In this document: positions 1 through 7,570 of the stretch, in pieces
Numbering within the stretch: the stretch's first letter is position 1
How the letters are laid out: every line of letters starts with the position of its first letter
DNA from: Mollicutes bacterium
Lineage (GTDB): Bacteria > Bacillota_I > Bacilli_A > Izemoplasmatales > Izemoplasmataceae
NCBI GenBank assembly: GCA_003559585.1
Contig: PWKX01000049.1
Location: 1-21,930 of the forward strand
Direction of reading: 5' to 3'
DNA length: 21,930 bases
Translations under genes and position numbers: made by a program
The notes under the pieces: model-generated
Seen by the model: only the letters and a program-made list of their open reading frames with translations
What the model was told of the DNA's origin: nothing
Databases searched by the model: none

Positions 1-79
1 ACCTTCAGTTAAAACGCGTATTTCTCATCGCAAACAAGCGTTAGATCAAGTGTTGGTTTTTTTAAGACAACGCGGATAA
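1..79 (+). CDS. rdgB: C-terminal fragment of RdgB/HAM1 non-canonical purine NTP pyrophosphatase (5' truncated by window)
   Basis: Reading from base 2, an open frame runs 25 codons to a TAA at 77-79. It contains TRISHRKQALDQ, which matches the conserved C-terminal tail of RdgB/HAM1 (usually K-N-R-I-S-H-R-x-x-A-L). The family hydrolyses ITP, XTP and dITP to monophosphates and pyrophosphate in the cytoplasm, keeping damaged purines out of nucleic acids. Support from context: in Bacillus the homologue ysnA sits directly before a YfcE-type phosphodiesterase (ysnB), and such a gene lies at 3162, with four genes between them here. Only the tail is visible, so the call rests on one short motif plus gene order. 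Confidence 0.65.
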   Translation, partial: PSVKTRISHRKQALDQVLVFLRQRG

Positions 80-94
80 AGGCAGGGATGTTTC

Positions 95-649
95 ATGATT
101 AAACGCATACAAAAAACTGATCGTGTTTGGTTAAAAACCGCAGCTGAGTTATTAAAAGACACATGGCCAGTGAACTACCAAACGCTTGATAAAGCTTTTA
201 ATGAACTGTGTGATGTGAGCACAAATGTGTTGTTTGGCTATATTAAACAAGGCATGTTGGTTGGTGTTGTTGGTGCCATCGCTCAGTATTTGAAAACCGG
301 TTGGGAACTGCATCCGTTGGTGGTTAAAAAGCCACATCAAAACCAAGGGATTGGGCGTGCGCTTTTATACCACTTAGAAGCACACATCAAAGAAGAAGGC
401 GGTTTAATCATTTATTTAGGGACCGACGATGAGTCTTATCAAACATCGCTTAGTGATGATGTTGATTTGTTTGTCGATCCTTTTTATCATATAGAACATA
501 TTAAAAACTATGCCCATCATCCCTTTACATTTTATGAAAAACACGGGTATAAAATTGTGGGTGTTTTGCCAGATGTTAATGGCTTTAGAAAACCAGATAT
601 TTGGATGGCTAAGCGTTTGGTACCTAGAGAGCGCTTAAAAACGTTATAA
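95..649 (+). CDS. GNAT acetyltransferase, AAC(6')-like (aminoglycoside 6'-N-acetyltransferase type)
   Basis: This 184-residue protein is a single GNAT domain, which transfers acetyl from acetyl-CoA to an amine. The acetyl-CoA loop is visible as NQGIGRALLYHLE (motif A, Q/R-x-x-G-x-G/A) near residues 83-95. The following segments, LGTDDE with TSLS, then HPFTFYEKHGYKIVGVLPD and KPDIWMAKR near the end, are features I associate with AAC(6')-type aminoglycoside acetyltransferases rather than generic GNATs. The ATG at 95 follows an AGGG at about 84-87 with good spacing. It lies 15 nt after the rdgB stop and is probably co-transcribed with it. The true substrate is not shown by sequence; a metabolic amine is equally possible. 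Family membership is sure, substrate is tentative. Confidence 0.8.
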   Translation: MIKRIQKTDRVWLKTAAELLKDTWPVNYQTLDKAFNELCDVSTNVLFGYIKQGMLVGVVGAIAQYLKTGWELHPLVVKKPHQNQGIGRALLYHLEAHIKEEGGLIIYLGTDDESYQTSLSDDVDLFVDPFYHIEHIKNYAHHPFTFYEKHGYKIVGVLPDVNGFRKPDIWMAKRLVPRERLKTL

Positions 650-678
650 TGAAACTTGAAAATAAGGGAAAGGAACGC

Positions 679-1308
679 ATGCGTATGAGAGACAAATTAG
701 AAAAAGCCTTAATGAATAACGACAAACCAACCGCCACGACACTAACCATGAATGCTTTAGAACAAGGCTTTGATATTGTTACCTTTTATGAAGAAATTTT
801 AGCTGGTATTTTAAATGATATCGACTGTGCAGAAGATGATTTCAATTGCATCTGGTTAGAACATCAAATGACGTGGATCACAAGAGGGCTCATTGAAATG
901 AGTTATCCTTATGTGCTTAAAAAACAAACCAAACTCAAAAAAAACAAACACGCCCTTGTGGTTTGTCCGAAGGATGAAACCCATGATTTAGGTGCGTTAA
1001 TTGGCGCGAACTTATTGACCATGCACGGCTTTGAAACAACAGTCCTTGGGGCCAACACACCGCTTAAAACCATTGAAAGTGCCTTATCTAACTTACATGT
1101 AGATTACTTAGTGATTAGTGTTTCAAATGCCTATCATTTATTTGAAGTACAAAAGATTTTGCTCCGTTTAGACACGGCCTTTCCAGAGGTAGTTATTTTA
1201 GGTTCGGGCCGCGGCTTTACCCAAAATGCGCACCGTTTTAAATCAGTCCGAGCCATCATTAATTCTAACGATGACATCATCGCTTTCATCAAGAAAGAAG
1301 GGTTGTGA
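679..1308 (+). CDS. stand-alone cobalamin (B12)-binding-type protein, CarH/methionine-synthase-like cap plus Rossmann domain
   Basis: The protein (209 residues from ATG 679) has a helical N-terminal half, about residues 5-85, like the B12-binding-2 cap, and an alpha/beta C-terminal half, about 90-205, like the B12-binding domain. The cobalt-ligand motif appears as E100-T-H102-D-L-G105 (ExHxxG, the form common in MerR/CarH-type sensors), followed by LGANTP. The later SxL and GG positions look like SVSN and GSGRG, so they are only partly canonical. No DNA-binding domain or enzyme partner is attached. An in-frame ATG at 649 overlaps the previous stop, but AAGGAA at about 670-675 fits ATG 679 better. 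The TGA stop overlaps the next start by one base, so it is likely translationally coupled to the ABC permease. Ligand and role are inferred. Confidence 0.72.
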   Translation: MRMRDKLEKALMNNDKPTATTLTMNALEQGFDIVTFYEEILAGILNDIDCAEDDFNCIWLEHQMTWITRGLIEMSYPYVLKKQTKLKKNKHALVVCPKDETHDLGALIGANLLTMHGFETTVLGANTPLKTIESALSNLHVDYLVISVSNAYHLFEVQKILLRLDTAFPEVVILGSGRGFTQNAHRFKSVRAIINSNDDIIAFIKKEGL

Positions 1309-2456
1309 TGTTATCATTAAAAATTGCGGCCCGTTTTTTGTTTTCATCTAAGCTGCAAACGTTGTTGATCATGTTGGGCATTGGGGTTGGTGTGAGTGTG
1401 CAAGTGTTTATCGGCTCACTCATCGGTGGGTTGCAAAACGATTTAATTGACTCGACGATCGGTTCACAATCACACATCACCATTCGCAGTCAAATGCGTG
1501 ATGAACGTTTGTCTGTTTCACCAAGCTTCTTATCAGAGGTTGAAGATATATCATCAGAGATTAGAGCGGTTTCTAGCGTATTAGAAGGACCAGGAACCAT
1601 CGATAATGATGTTGGTGATTCTATTTTTATACGTGGCTTTGAATTTGAGCGCGCCAATGATATATATCGGTTTGATGAAGCGCTCATCTCAGGTGACATC
1701 CCTGAGCATGATGGGGTGTTAATTGGTAAAGATTTAGCTGAGATGCTAGCGGTTGAAATTGGTGAACAGGTGCGCATTGTTTTACCACAACAAGGCTTTG
1801 ACACATTCACCTTTGAGATTAGTGGTATTTTTGATTTAGGCGTGGCATCGGTCAATGAAACATGGTTTGTGATGCGTTTAGAAACCGCGCAAACACTGTT
1901 TGACACCAATCAAGTTAGTGCCGTTGAAATGCAAGTCAATGATGTGTTTGCCACCACCGAAATCGCTGAAAGATTGATGGAGGCTTACCCGGATTTAAGG
2001 CACACAGAATGGCAAGCGTCTAATCAAGAACTGTTGAGCGGATTAGAAGGACAAAGCATTAGTAGTTTGATGATCCAAGTGTTTGTGATGATTTCTTTGG
2101 TTTTAGGCATAGCCAGTGTCTTAGCGATTACCGTGTTACAAAAATCAAGGCAACTAGGGATTTTAAAAGCGATGGGCATCACCGATTTTAAAGCCAGTAC
2201 CATCTTTTTAGCACAAGGCTTCATCTTAGGTGTGTTTGGGGCACTCATTGGGGTTGGCTTAGGTTTGTTTTTAAATGTTGCTTTCACACAATTTGCGGTT
2301 AACCCTGATGGCACACCCGTTGTCTCTTTACAAATAGACCCTGCTTTTGTAATGCTAAGTGCGCTTGTGGCGATAACCGCAAGTTTATTAGCGTCGATCA
2401 TTCCTGCTAAACGCAGTGCAAAATTAAGCATCATTGAGGTGATTCGAAATGGCTGA
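1308..2456 (+). CDS. ABC transporter permease, FtsX/MacB-type
   Basis: This 382-residue membrane protein has the type VII ABC (LolC/E, MacB, FtsX) layout: one N-terminal transmembrane helix (about residues 15-40, LLIMLGIGVGVSVQVFIGSL), a large extracytoplasmic domain (about 45-245), then three helices (about 250-277, 295-325, 343-366) and a short basic cytoplasmic tail. Such permeases do not form a classical channel; they couple ATP hydrolysis to movement of the outside domain, exporting or extracting lipoproteins, peptides or lipids, or regulating envelope proteins. ATG 1308 is preferred to the in-frame GTG at 1305 because AAGAAGGG at 1295-1302 is then better spaced. It overlaps the upstream TGA by 1 nt and the ATPase gene by 8 nt, a tightly coupled unit. 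The substrate is unknown. Confidence 0.9.
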   Translation: MLSLKIAARFLFSSKLQTLLIMLGIGVGVSVQVFIGSLIGGLQNDLIDSTIGSQSHITIRSQMRDERLSVSPSFLSEVEDISSEIRAVSSVLEGPGTIDNDVGDSIFIRGFEFERANDIYRFDEALISGDIPEHDGVLIGKDLAEMLAVEIGEQVRIVLPQQGFDTFTFEISGIFDLGVASVNETWFVMRLETAQTLFDTNQVSAVEMQVNDVFATTEIAERLMEAYPDLRHTEWQASNQELLSGLEGQSISSLMIQVFVMISLVLGIASVLAITVLQKSRQLGILKAMGITDFKASTIFLAQGFILGVFGALIGVGLGLFLNVAFTQFAVNPDGTPVVSLQIDPAFVMLSALVAITASLLASIIPAKRSAKLSIIEVIRNG

Positions 2457-3147
2457 ATATGCGCTTAAGTTAACTGGCATCGAAAAAACCTATGGCACCA
2501 CCATTAAAACCAAAGTATTACACGGCATTGATGTGTCATTCAAACGACACTCATTTAATGCCATCATCGGCCAAAGTGGTTCTGGGAAAAGTACCTTGAT
2601 GAATATCATGGGAACCCTTGATTTACCAACCAGTGGTGTTTTAGAAATACTCGGGACAAAAACAACCGACATGAATAAAAAACAACTCGCTGTTTTGAGA
2701 AATGAAACGATTGGCTTTATCTTTCAACACCATTACCTTTTACCTGAGTTTACAGCCTTAGAAAATATTTTAATGCCTGCAAAAATCAAACATGGACGCA
2801 TCACACAGGCGGATAGGGCCTATGCTTTAGAACTCATTGAGTTTGTCGGATTAACCCAAGTTAAAGATAACCCCGCCAACCAGATGAGTGGTGGCCAACA
2901 ACAACGCACCGCGATTGCAAGAGCTTTAATCAATAAACCTGAGATCATATTAGCCGATGAACCCACCGGTGCTTTGGATTCTGAGAGTACCGATAAGGTT
3001 TATCAACTTTTAAGAGACATTAACACCACGTATCAAACAACGTTTTTGGTGATCACACATGATCGAAAGGTCGCCGAAAAAGCAGATCGCATCATTGAGT
3101 TAAAAGATGGCCGCATCGAGTTAGATGTGGTCACTAAATCATCATGA
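2449..3147 (+). CDS. ABC transporter ATP-binding protein, LolD/MacB-type
   Basis: The 232-residue protein is a complete ABC nucleotide-binding domain: Walker A GQSGSGKST (about residues 41-49), Q-loop in FIFQHHYLLPEF, signature MSGGQQQRTAIARAL, Walker B IILADEPTGALDS and the switch histidine in VITHD. The ADEPTGALD sequence and the Q-loop with HHYLLPEFTALEN are typical of the LolD/MacB/FtsE branch, which matches the FtsX-type permease encoded just upstream. The two genes overlap by 8 nt (ATGGCTGA), and GAGGTGAT at 2436-2443 is a strong ribosome binding site within the permease gene. The ATPase acts on the inner face of the membrane as a dimer with two permease copies. Family assignment is secure; the exported substrate cannot be read from sequence. 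Confidence 0.95.
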   Translation: MAEYALKLTGIEKTYGTTIKTKVLHGIDVSFKRHSFNAIIGQSGSGKSTLMNIMGTLDLPTSGVLEILGTKTTDMNKKQLAVLRNETIGFIFQHHYLLPEFTALENILMPAKIKHGRITQADRAYALELIEFVGLTQVKDNPANQMSGGQQQRTAIARALINKPEIILADEPTGALDSESTDKVYQLLRDINTTYQTTFLVITHDRKVAEKADRIIELKDGRIELDVVTKSS

Positions 3148-3161
3148 TCAGGGGGATGTAG

Positions 3162-3677
3162 ATGAAAATATTAGTGTTTAGTGATGTACACGGCAATCAA
3201 GAACAATTTAAAGACCTTTTAAGTACCCATGAAGATGCACAGTATGTGATATCGCTTGGTGATTCTGAGCTTAAACATCATGTGTTACAACACCACGATA
3301 TCATTGCTGTTAAAGGGAATTATCCATTTGATGCGGGCATTGGGTATAAACATGTTTGTAAGATTGATGGTTGGGTGTTTTTATTAACCCATGGTCATAA
3401 AGAACGCATCAAACACGGCTATGAAACACTCTATTACGCCATGCTAGAAGCAGAAGCGGATGTGGCTTTTTATGGTCATACCCATATACCAGACTTCAAA
3501 CATATCTCTGGTAAATACATCATCAATCCTGGCGCGGTTCACCGACCCCGCACACCACAAGGGCCAAGCTATCTGGTTTTAGACCTTGAAAAAGAAAGCA
3601 TCGTCTTTCAGTGGTATCATGCGAAAACACACGAAGTGTTATCAACAAAGCAGATTGAAAAAAAACATACCGATTGA
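3162..3677 (+). CDS. YfcE/MJ0936-family metallophosphodiesterase (YsnB-like)
   Basis: This 171-residue protein is a small calcineurin-like phosphoesterase with all the dimetal motifs in order: DVHGN (residues 8-12), GDSE, KGNYPFD (the GNxD/GNCD region), THGH, GHTHIP and NPGAVHRPR. The family hydrolyses phosphodiester bonds with two divalent metals, commonly Mn2+; the natural substrates are poorly known. AGGGGG at about 3150-3155 gives a good site for ATG 3162. In Bacillus the homologue ysnB directly follows ysnA (rdgB), and here the rdgB tail is at the window start, so the acetyltransferase, B12-type and ABC genes appear to have been placed between two usual neighbours. A terminator overlaps the stop codon, marking the end of this transcription unit. 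Confidence 0.9.
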   Translation: MKILVFSDVHGNQEQFKDLLSTHEDAQYVISLGDSELKHHVLQHHDIIAVKGNYPFDAGIGYKHVCKIDGWVFLLTHGHKERIKHGYETLYYAMLEAEADVAFYGHTHIPDFKHISGKYIINPGAVHRPRTPQGPSYLVLDLEKESIVFQWYHAKTHEVLSTKQIEKKHTD

Positions 3678-3699
3678 GATGATTTTCAATCGGTTTTTT
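3669..3699 (+). terminator. rho-independent terminator after the phosphodiesterase gene
   Basis: A perfect 9-bp stem, ACCGATTGA (3669-3677) paired with TCAATCGGT (3686-3694), has an 8-nt loop and is followed by six T residues. The left arm includes the TGA stop codon of the phosphodiesterase gene. Confidence 0.9.
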
Positions 3700-3723
3700 C
3701 ATGTGTTCACAGCACGGTTTTAC

Positions 3724-3752
3724 TTTTTATTTTACCATTTTTGTGGTAAACT
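3724..3752 (+). promoter_or_regulatory. predicted extended -10 promoter of the nusB operon, overlapping a 7-bp palindrome
   Basis: TGG followed by TAAACT (3744-3752) resembles an extended -10 element, with a weak TTTTTA -35 at 3724-3729 and a 17-nt spacer. The inverted repeat TTTACCA (3731-3737) / TGGTAAA (3744-3750), with a 6-nt spacer, covers the spacer and part of the -10, where an operator could lie. It follows the terminator and precedes nusB, so a promoter is expected here; the exact elements are a prediction. Confidence 0.5.
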
Positions 3753-3781
3753 TTTTAAGGAATAACAAGGAGCGAAAAGCG

Positions 3782-4186
3782 ATGGAAATCAAAGAAAAAA
3801 AATTAACGAGACGGTCATTACAAAGAGAGTATATTGTGGCAAAATTATATCAATATGACATGACTGATGACGTGCCTGACATTAAAAAAAATAACCCCTT
3901 TATTAAAGACAGCATCCGCCTGATTATTCGTGATTTAGAGGCGATTGATACGGTTATTAAAGAAAGCTTAGTCAATTGGAGTTTAAACCGTTTGTCTTAT
4001 GTCGACCGCGCAATCATGCGCTTAGCGACATTTGAGCTATCATACACCGACACCCCACATGAAATCATCATTAATGAAGCTTTAGAGCTGACAAAAAAAT
4101 TTAGTGATGAAGGAGATAAAAAGCACGTATCGTTTAATAATAAAGTGTTAGACAACATTTCTCGAATCATAAAAAAGAAAGCGTGA
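3782..4186 (+). CDS. nusB: transcription antitermination factor NusB
   Basis: NusB is an all-helical RNA-binding protein that, with NusE/S10, binds boxA in rRNA leader transcripts and prevents premature termination. The 134-residue product starts MEIKEKKLTRRSLQREYIV and shows the family's helical pattern: KLYQYD near residue 20, LVNWSLNRLSYVDRAIMRLATFEL (NW..dRl..vDraiLRla.yEl) in the middle, and PHEIIINEALELTKKFSDE followed by FNNKVLDNI near the end (the usual ViINEavelaKkys ... fiNgvLd). The start is ATG 3782, because AAGGAG at 3767-3772 sits 9 nt before it; an in-frame upstream ATG at 3701 falls before the promoter. Size matches the family. It is the first gene of the repair and isoprenoid operon. 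Confidence 0.93.
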   Translation: MEIKEKKLTRRSLQREYIVAKLYQYDMTDDVPDIKKNNPFIKDSIRLIIRDLEAIDTVIKESLVNWSLNRLSYVDRAIMRLATFELSYTDTPHEIIINEALELTKKFSDEGDKKHVSFNNKVLDNISRIIKKKA

Positions 4187-4190
4187 TAAC

Positions 4191-5477
4191 ATGGATAAAA
4201 AGCCGCTTAGTGTAACGGCCCTAACCAAATACATTAAATATAAGTTTGATCAAGACAGTCATTTAAAAGATGTGTTGATTAAAGGTGAAGTGTCTAACTT
4301 TAAACGCAACGTTCGTGGGCATTTTTATTTCACGCTTAAAGATAAAAACGCTTCAATCAGCGCCATCATGTTTGCCAGTAAAGCTCGCGGTGTTGCCTTT
4401 GAACCTAAAGAGGGCATGAGTGTGGTTGTCAGTGGTTATATCAGTGTGTTTGAAGTCGCTGGTAGTTATCAAGTGTATGTCCATTCAATGGATGAGGTGG
4501 GCCTTGGTAACTTATACCAACAATACCTACAATTAAAAGATACCTTAGAAAAAGCGGGTTACTTTGCTGAACAACACAAACAGGCTTTACCGAGCTTCCC
4601 TAAACAAATCGCTGTTTTAACCTCTGCGACTGGGGCGGCCGTACGGGATATCATCCATATCATCAACCGCCGATATCCGCTTTGTCAGATTTTAGTCTAT
4701 CCAACCACCGTCCAAGGTGAACAAGCAAAAGATGAAATCGTGAAAAACATTGAAAAAGCCAACCAAAACCCAAATAACGATGTGATTATTTTAGGCCGTG
4801 GTGGTGGTTCAATTGAAGATTTGTGGGCGTTTAATGAAGAAATCGTGGCGCACGCCATCTATCATTCACATGTGCCCATCATCTCTGCGGTAGGGCATGA
4901 AACGGATTTTACGATTGCTGATTTTGTGGCTGACATGCGTGCCCCAACCCCATCAGGTGCCGCTGAAATTGCTGTGCCTGAAAAACGGTTACTCATGCGT
5001 GATGTGTTGCAACATCAACAACGCTTAACCGACATACTCAACAAACAAATCACCGACCATAACCGGTATGTATCACAGCTGTTAGCTAGACCTGTTTTAA
5101 AAGACGCAGCGCGTTTACTCCATCCACTTGAACAACAATTTGATCATCTATTACACAGACTTTTGATGCGTCACCCCCAAAAACAGCTTAGCGAATCATT
5201 TGAGCAATTATCATCACAACGCCAACAGCTACATTTTCAGTTTAAGCGTTTGGTCGATCACCATCAACAACGTTACCGAGATCTCCATCAACGTCTCCAA
5301 CCATTAAACCCTAGACTGCTGATTGAACAAGGTTATATGCTTGGGAAAGTCGATGGTAAACTCATTAAATCGATCGATGATGTTAAACTTGGACAAACCA
5401 TAGAATTAGAACTACAAGATGGCTTAATTGAAACGAAAGTTGAAAAAAAGAACGCAAAGGAGCATTCAAATGAGTAA
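4191..5477 (+). CDS. xseA: exodeoxyribonuclease VII large subunit
   Basis: XseA is the catalytic subunit of exonuclease VII, which degrades single-stranded DNA from both ends to acid-insoluble oligonucleotides. The 428-residue product has an N-terminal OB-fold (about 1-110, with VLIKGEVSNFKR and GHFYFTLKD), a catalytic domain (about 125-290, with IAVLTSATGAAVRDI, GRGGGSIEDLWAFNEE, ISAVGHETDFTIADFVAD and RAPTPSGAAE), and a long Gln- and Leu-rich helical region (about 265-380) that would hold small subunits. The C-terminal segment with GYMLGKVDGK is the usual closing domain. Only 4 nt separate it from nusB (folD, present between them in Bacillus, is absent), and it overlaps xseB by 8 nt. The ribosome binding site is weak, suggesting translational coupling to nusB. 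Confidence 0.96.
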   Translation: MDKKPLSVTALTKYIKYKFDQDSHLKDVLIKGEVSNFKRNVRGHFYFTLKDKNASISAIMFASKARGVAFEPKEGMSVVVSGYISVFEVAGSYQVYVHSMDEVGLGNLYQQYLQLKDTLEKAGYFAEQHKQALPSFPKQIAVLTSATGAAVRDIIHIINRRYPLCQILVYPTTVQGEQAKDEIVKNIEKANQNPNNDVIILGRGGGSIEDLWAFNEEIVAHAIYHSHVPIISAVGHETDFTIADFVADMRAPTPSGAAEIAVPEKRLLMRDVLQHQQRLTDILNKQITDHNRYVSQLLARPVLKDAARLLHPLEQQFDHLLHRLLMRHPQKQLSESFEQLSSQRQQLHFQFKRLVDHHQQRYRDLHQRLQPLNPRLLIEQGYMLGKVDGKLIKSIDDVKLGQTIELELQDGLIETKVEKKNAKEHSNE

Positions 5478-5700
5478 AGAAAAACAAAGTTTTGAAGACG
5501 CACTAAAAGCGTTAGAAACGATTGTTAAAGCATTAGAAAGCGGCGAGTTACCCTTAGAAGAGGCCGTAAAAAAATATGAAGAAGGCATGGCCTATTCAAA
5601 ACACTGTCAAAAGCTGTTAAAAGAAGCAGAGCAGGTTTTAACCAAACAAATGAAAGATGATGAAGAGGTTCCTTTCGAACTGAATAACGATCAAGAGTAG
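5470..5700 (+). CDS. xseB: exodeoxyribonuclease VII small subunit
   Basis: XseB is the small helical subunit that coats the XseA coiled coil, several copies per XseA. The 76-residue product begins MSKEKQSFEDALKALETIVK and carries LESGELPLEEAVKKYEEGM, the family's core (F.eal..Le.iv..LE.gel.Leeal..ye.G). ATG 5470 is chosen because AAAGGAG at 5456-5462 is 7 nt upstream; an upstream in-frame ATG at 5428 has no site and would add a basic extension unlike the family. The start lies inside the end of xseA (8-nt overlap), which should help keep the two subunits in ratio. Confidence 0.95.
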   Translation: MSKEKQSFEDALKALETIVKALESGELPLEEAVKKYEEGMAYSKHCQKLLKEAEQVLTKQMKDDEEVPFELNNDQE

Positions 5701-5710
5701 AGGTTTTTAC

Positions 5711-7570
5711 ATGAACATTACCGACATTAAAAATCCATCTTTTTTAAAAGACCTAACGATACCTGAATGTGAAGCCTTAAGTGCTGACATTCGGGCTTTT
5801 CTAATTGAGAATCTTTCTAAAACAGGGGGCCATTTTTCATCGAACTTAGGGGTTGTTGAACTGACAATTGCGCTTCATAAAGTCTTTGAGTCACCCAAAG
5901 ATAAATTCATCTTTGATGTGGGTCATCAAGGCTATGTTCATAAAATATTAACAGGCCGCGCCAATCAGTTTGAATCACTAAGACAGATGGATGGGTTAAG
6001 TGGTTTTTTAAAAAGAGATGAATCAAAACACGATGTGTATGAATCCGGCCATTCATCGACATCAATCGCAGCCCAGGCGGGGATGCTTTTTGCCAAACCA
6101 TTTAACCAAGACATGCGTCATGTGATTGCTTTAATTGGTGATGGTGCCCTAGCCAGTGGCTCGGCTTTAGAAGCCCTTAACTTCTTAGGGCACTATCCTG
6201 AGAAGAACCCAATCATCATTTTAAATGACAACGAAATGAGCATCTCAGAAAATGTTGGGTATTTAGCTAGAGCTTTAACTAAAATGCGCATGCGCCGCAG
6301 TTATCGGTCTTTGCGCCGTAAAACCAGTCGCTTAATCCCTAAACCTTTAAAGAAATTTACCTCGAAAATTGAAAAACGGGTTAAAGGTTTTTTAACCGGT
6401 ACGACGTATTTTGAATCCATGGGATATCAGTATTATGGGCCTTTAAATGGTCATGATTTCAAACAACTGTTAAAAGTATTTCAAACCGTCAAAAATAACC
6501 CTGCGCCCACAGTCATTCATTTAAGAACTGTCAAAGGCAAAGGGTATGAACACGCTGAAAACGATACTTTAGGTGCTTGGCACGGCACCCCACCTTTTGA
6601 GATTGAAACCGGCCGACAACAACAAAAAGACAAACCAAACGCCGTTTCCTTTCAAGCCATCACCGCTGATTATATGTCAAACCGCGCCCAACAAGACCCA
6701 TCTTTTCACGTCATCACCCCAGCGATGAGTGCCGGGGCGTCATTAACATCATTTAAAGCGCAACACCCAACACAACTGATTGATACTGGTATCGCAGAAG
6801 CGACCGCTTTAACGATGGCCACCGCGATGGGCTTAAACCGTGTTAAACCGTTTTTAACCATATATTCCACGTTTTTACAACGCGCTTATGACCAACTCAT
6901 TCATGATTTGGCACGGCAAAAAGCCAACGTTGTCATCGGCATTGATCGTGCTGGTTTGGTTGGGGCTGATGGTGAAACCCATCAAGGCATCTATGATATT
7001 CCGATGATGATGCACATTCCTAATTTAACCATCGCCCATCCTAAAGATGGTAAAGAAATGCTTGGGCTTTATGCGTATGCTTTTGAGCATCACAATGGCC
7101 CCATTGCCATTCGTTACCCAAAAGCGAAAACAGCTTTTGATCAAGCATGGTTAACAAACCCTATCAAACCAATTAAGCCATCATGGGAGATTGTCCACGA
7201 AGGCCAAAAGGCCACCCTGATTGCTTTTGGTGATGTGGTGCCTGTCATTGAAGCGCGCATGAAACAACTTAAATTACCTGTAAGACTCATCAACGCTCGA
7301 TATATCAAACCGCTTAGTGAATCGATGTTACAGATGATTCATCCTGATCAGCCTCTCATCATTCACGAGGAATCTGTGAAAAGTGGTGGGCTTGGCAGTG
7401 AAATTTTACGCAAACTCATCGATTTAAACCGTTTGCCTAACCACGTTAAACACATGGGCTTTGACGATGCGTTTATTCCGCAAGGCGATAGACTCTCGAT
7501 GTTAAACCGTTATGAACTTGATGTCCATCATATCATACAGGTGGTAAAGGATTGTTTAGATGAGACTTGA
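5711..7570 (+). CDS. dxs: 1-deoxy-D-xylulose-5-phosphate synthase (DXS)
   Basis: DXS condenses pyruvate and glyceraldehyde 3-phosphate with thiamine diphosphate to form DXP, the first step of the MEP isoprenoid route. The 619-residue product has the family's three domains. Visible motifs: GGH near residue 41, FDVGHQGYVHKILTGR, SGHSSTSI, the thiamine diphosphate motif GDGA (143-146) to N172, KGKGYEHAENDTLGAWHG, the catalytic glutamate E363 in GIAE, and STFLQRAYDQLIHDLA with DRAGLVGADGETHQG. Oddities: the residues after E363 are ATA instead of the usual QHA, and a very basic stretch (about 193-225) lies between the first and second parts. It follows xseB by 10 nt; ispA, normally between them in Bacillus, is absent. 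The end overlaps tlyA. Confidence 0.95.
   Translation: MNITDIKNPSFLKDLTIPECEALSADIRAFLIENLSKTGGHFSSNLGVVELTIALHKVFESPKDKFIFDVGHQGYVHKILTGRANQFESLRQMDGLSGFLKRDESKHDVYESGHSSTSIAAQAGMLFAKPFNQDMRHVIALIGDGALASGSALEALNFLGHYPEKNPIIILNDNEMSISENVGYLARALTKMRMRRSYRSLRRKTSRLIPKPLKKFTSKIEKRVKGFLTGTTYFESMGYQYYGPLNGHDFKQLLKVFQTVKNNPAPTVIHLRTVKGKGYEHAENDTLGAWHGTPPFEIETGRQQQKDKPNAVSFQAITADYMSNRAQQDPSFHVITPAMSAGASLTSFKAQHPTQLIDTGIAEATALTMATAMGLNRVKPFLTIYSTFLQRAYDQLIHDLARQKANVVIGIDRAGLVGADGETHQGIYDIPMMMHIPNLTIAHPKDGKEMLGLYAYAFEHHNGPIAIRYPKAKTAFDQAWLTNPIKPIKPSWEIVHEGQKATLIAFGDVVPVIEARMKQLKLPVRLINARYIKPLSESMLQMIHPDQPLIIHEESVKSGGLGSEILRKLIDLNRLPNHVKHMGFDDAFIPQGDRLSMLNRYELDVHHIIQVVKDCLDET

Noticed and set aside
649..678. 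Longer N-terminus of the B12-binding-type protein from ATG 649
   Set aside because: The ATG overlaps the previous stop without its own site, whereas AAGGAA at about 670-675 fits ATG 679, and the extra ten residues are not part of the domain.
1490..2434. Two long minus-strand open frames (1490-1909 and 2024-2434) opposite the ABC permease gene
   Set aside because: They have low-complexity Ser/Pro/Lys-type composition typical of antisense frames, no ribosome binding sites, and lie fully inside a well-supported gene.
3701..3781. NusB extension from ATG 3701
   Set aside because: It begins before the predicted promoter and right after the terminator, and the 27 extra residues do not resemble NusB.
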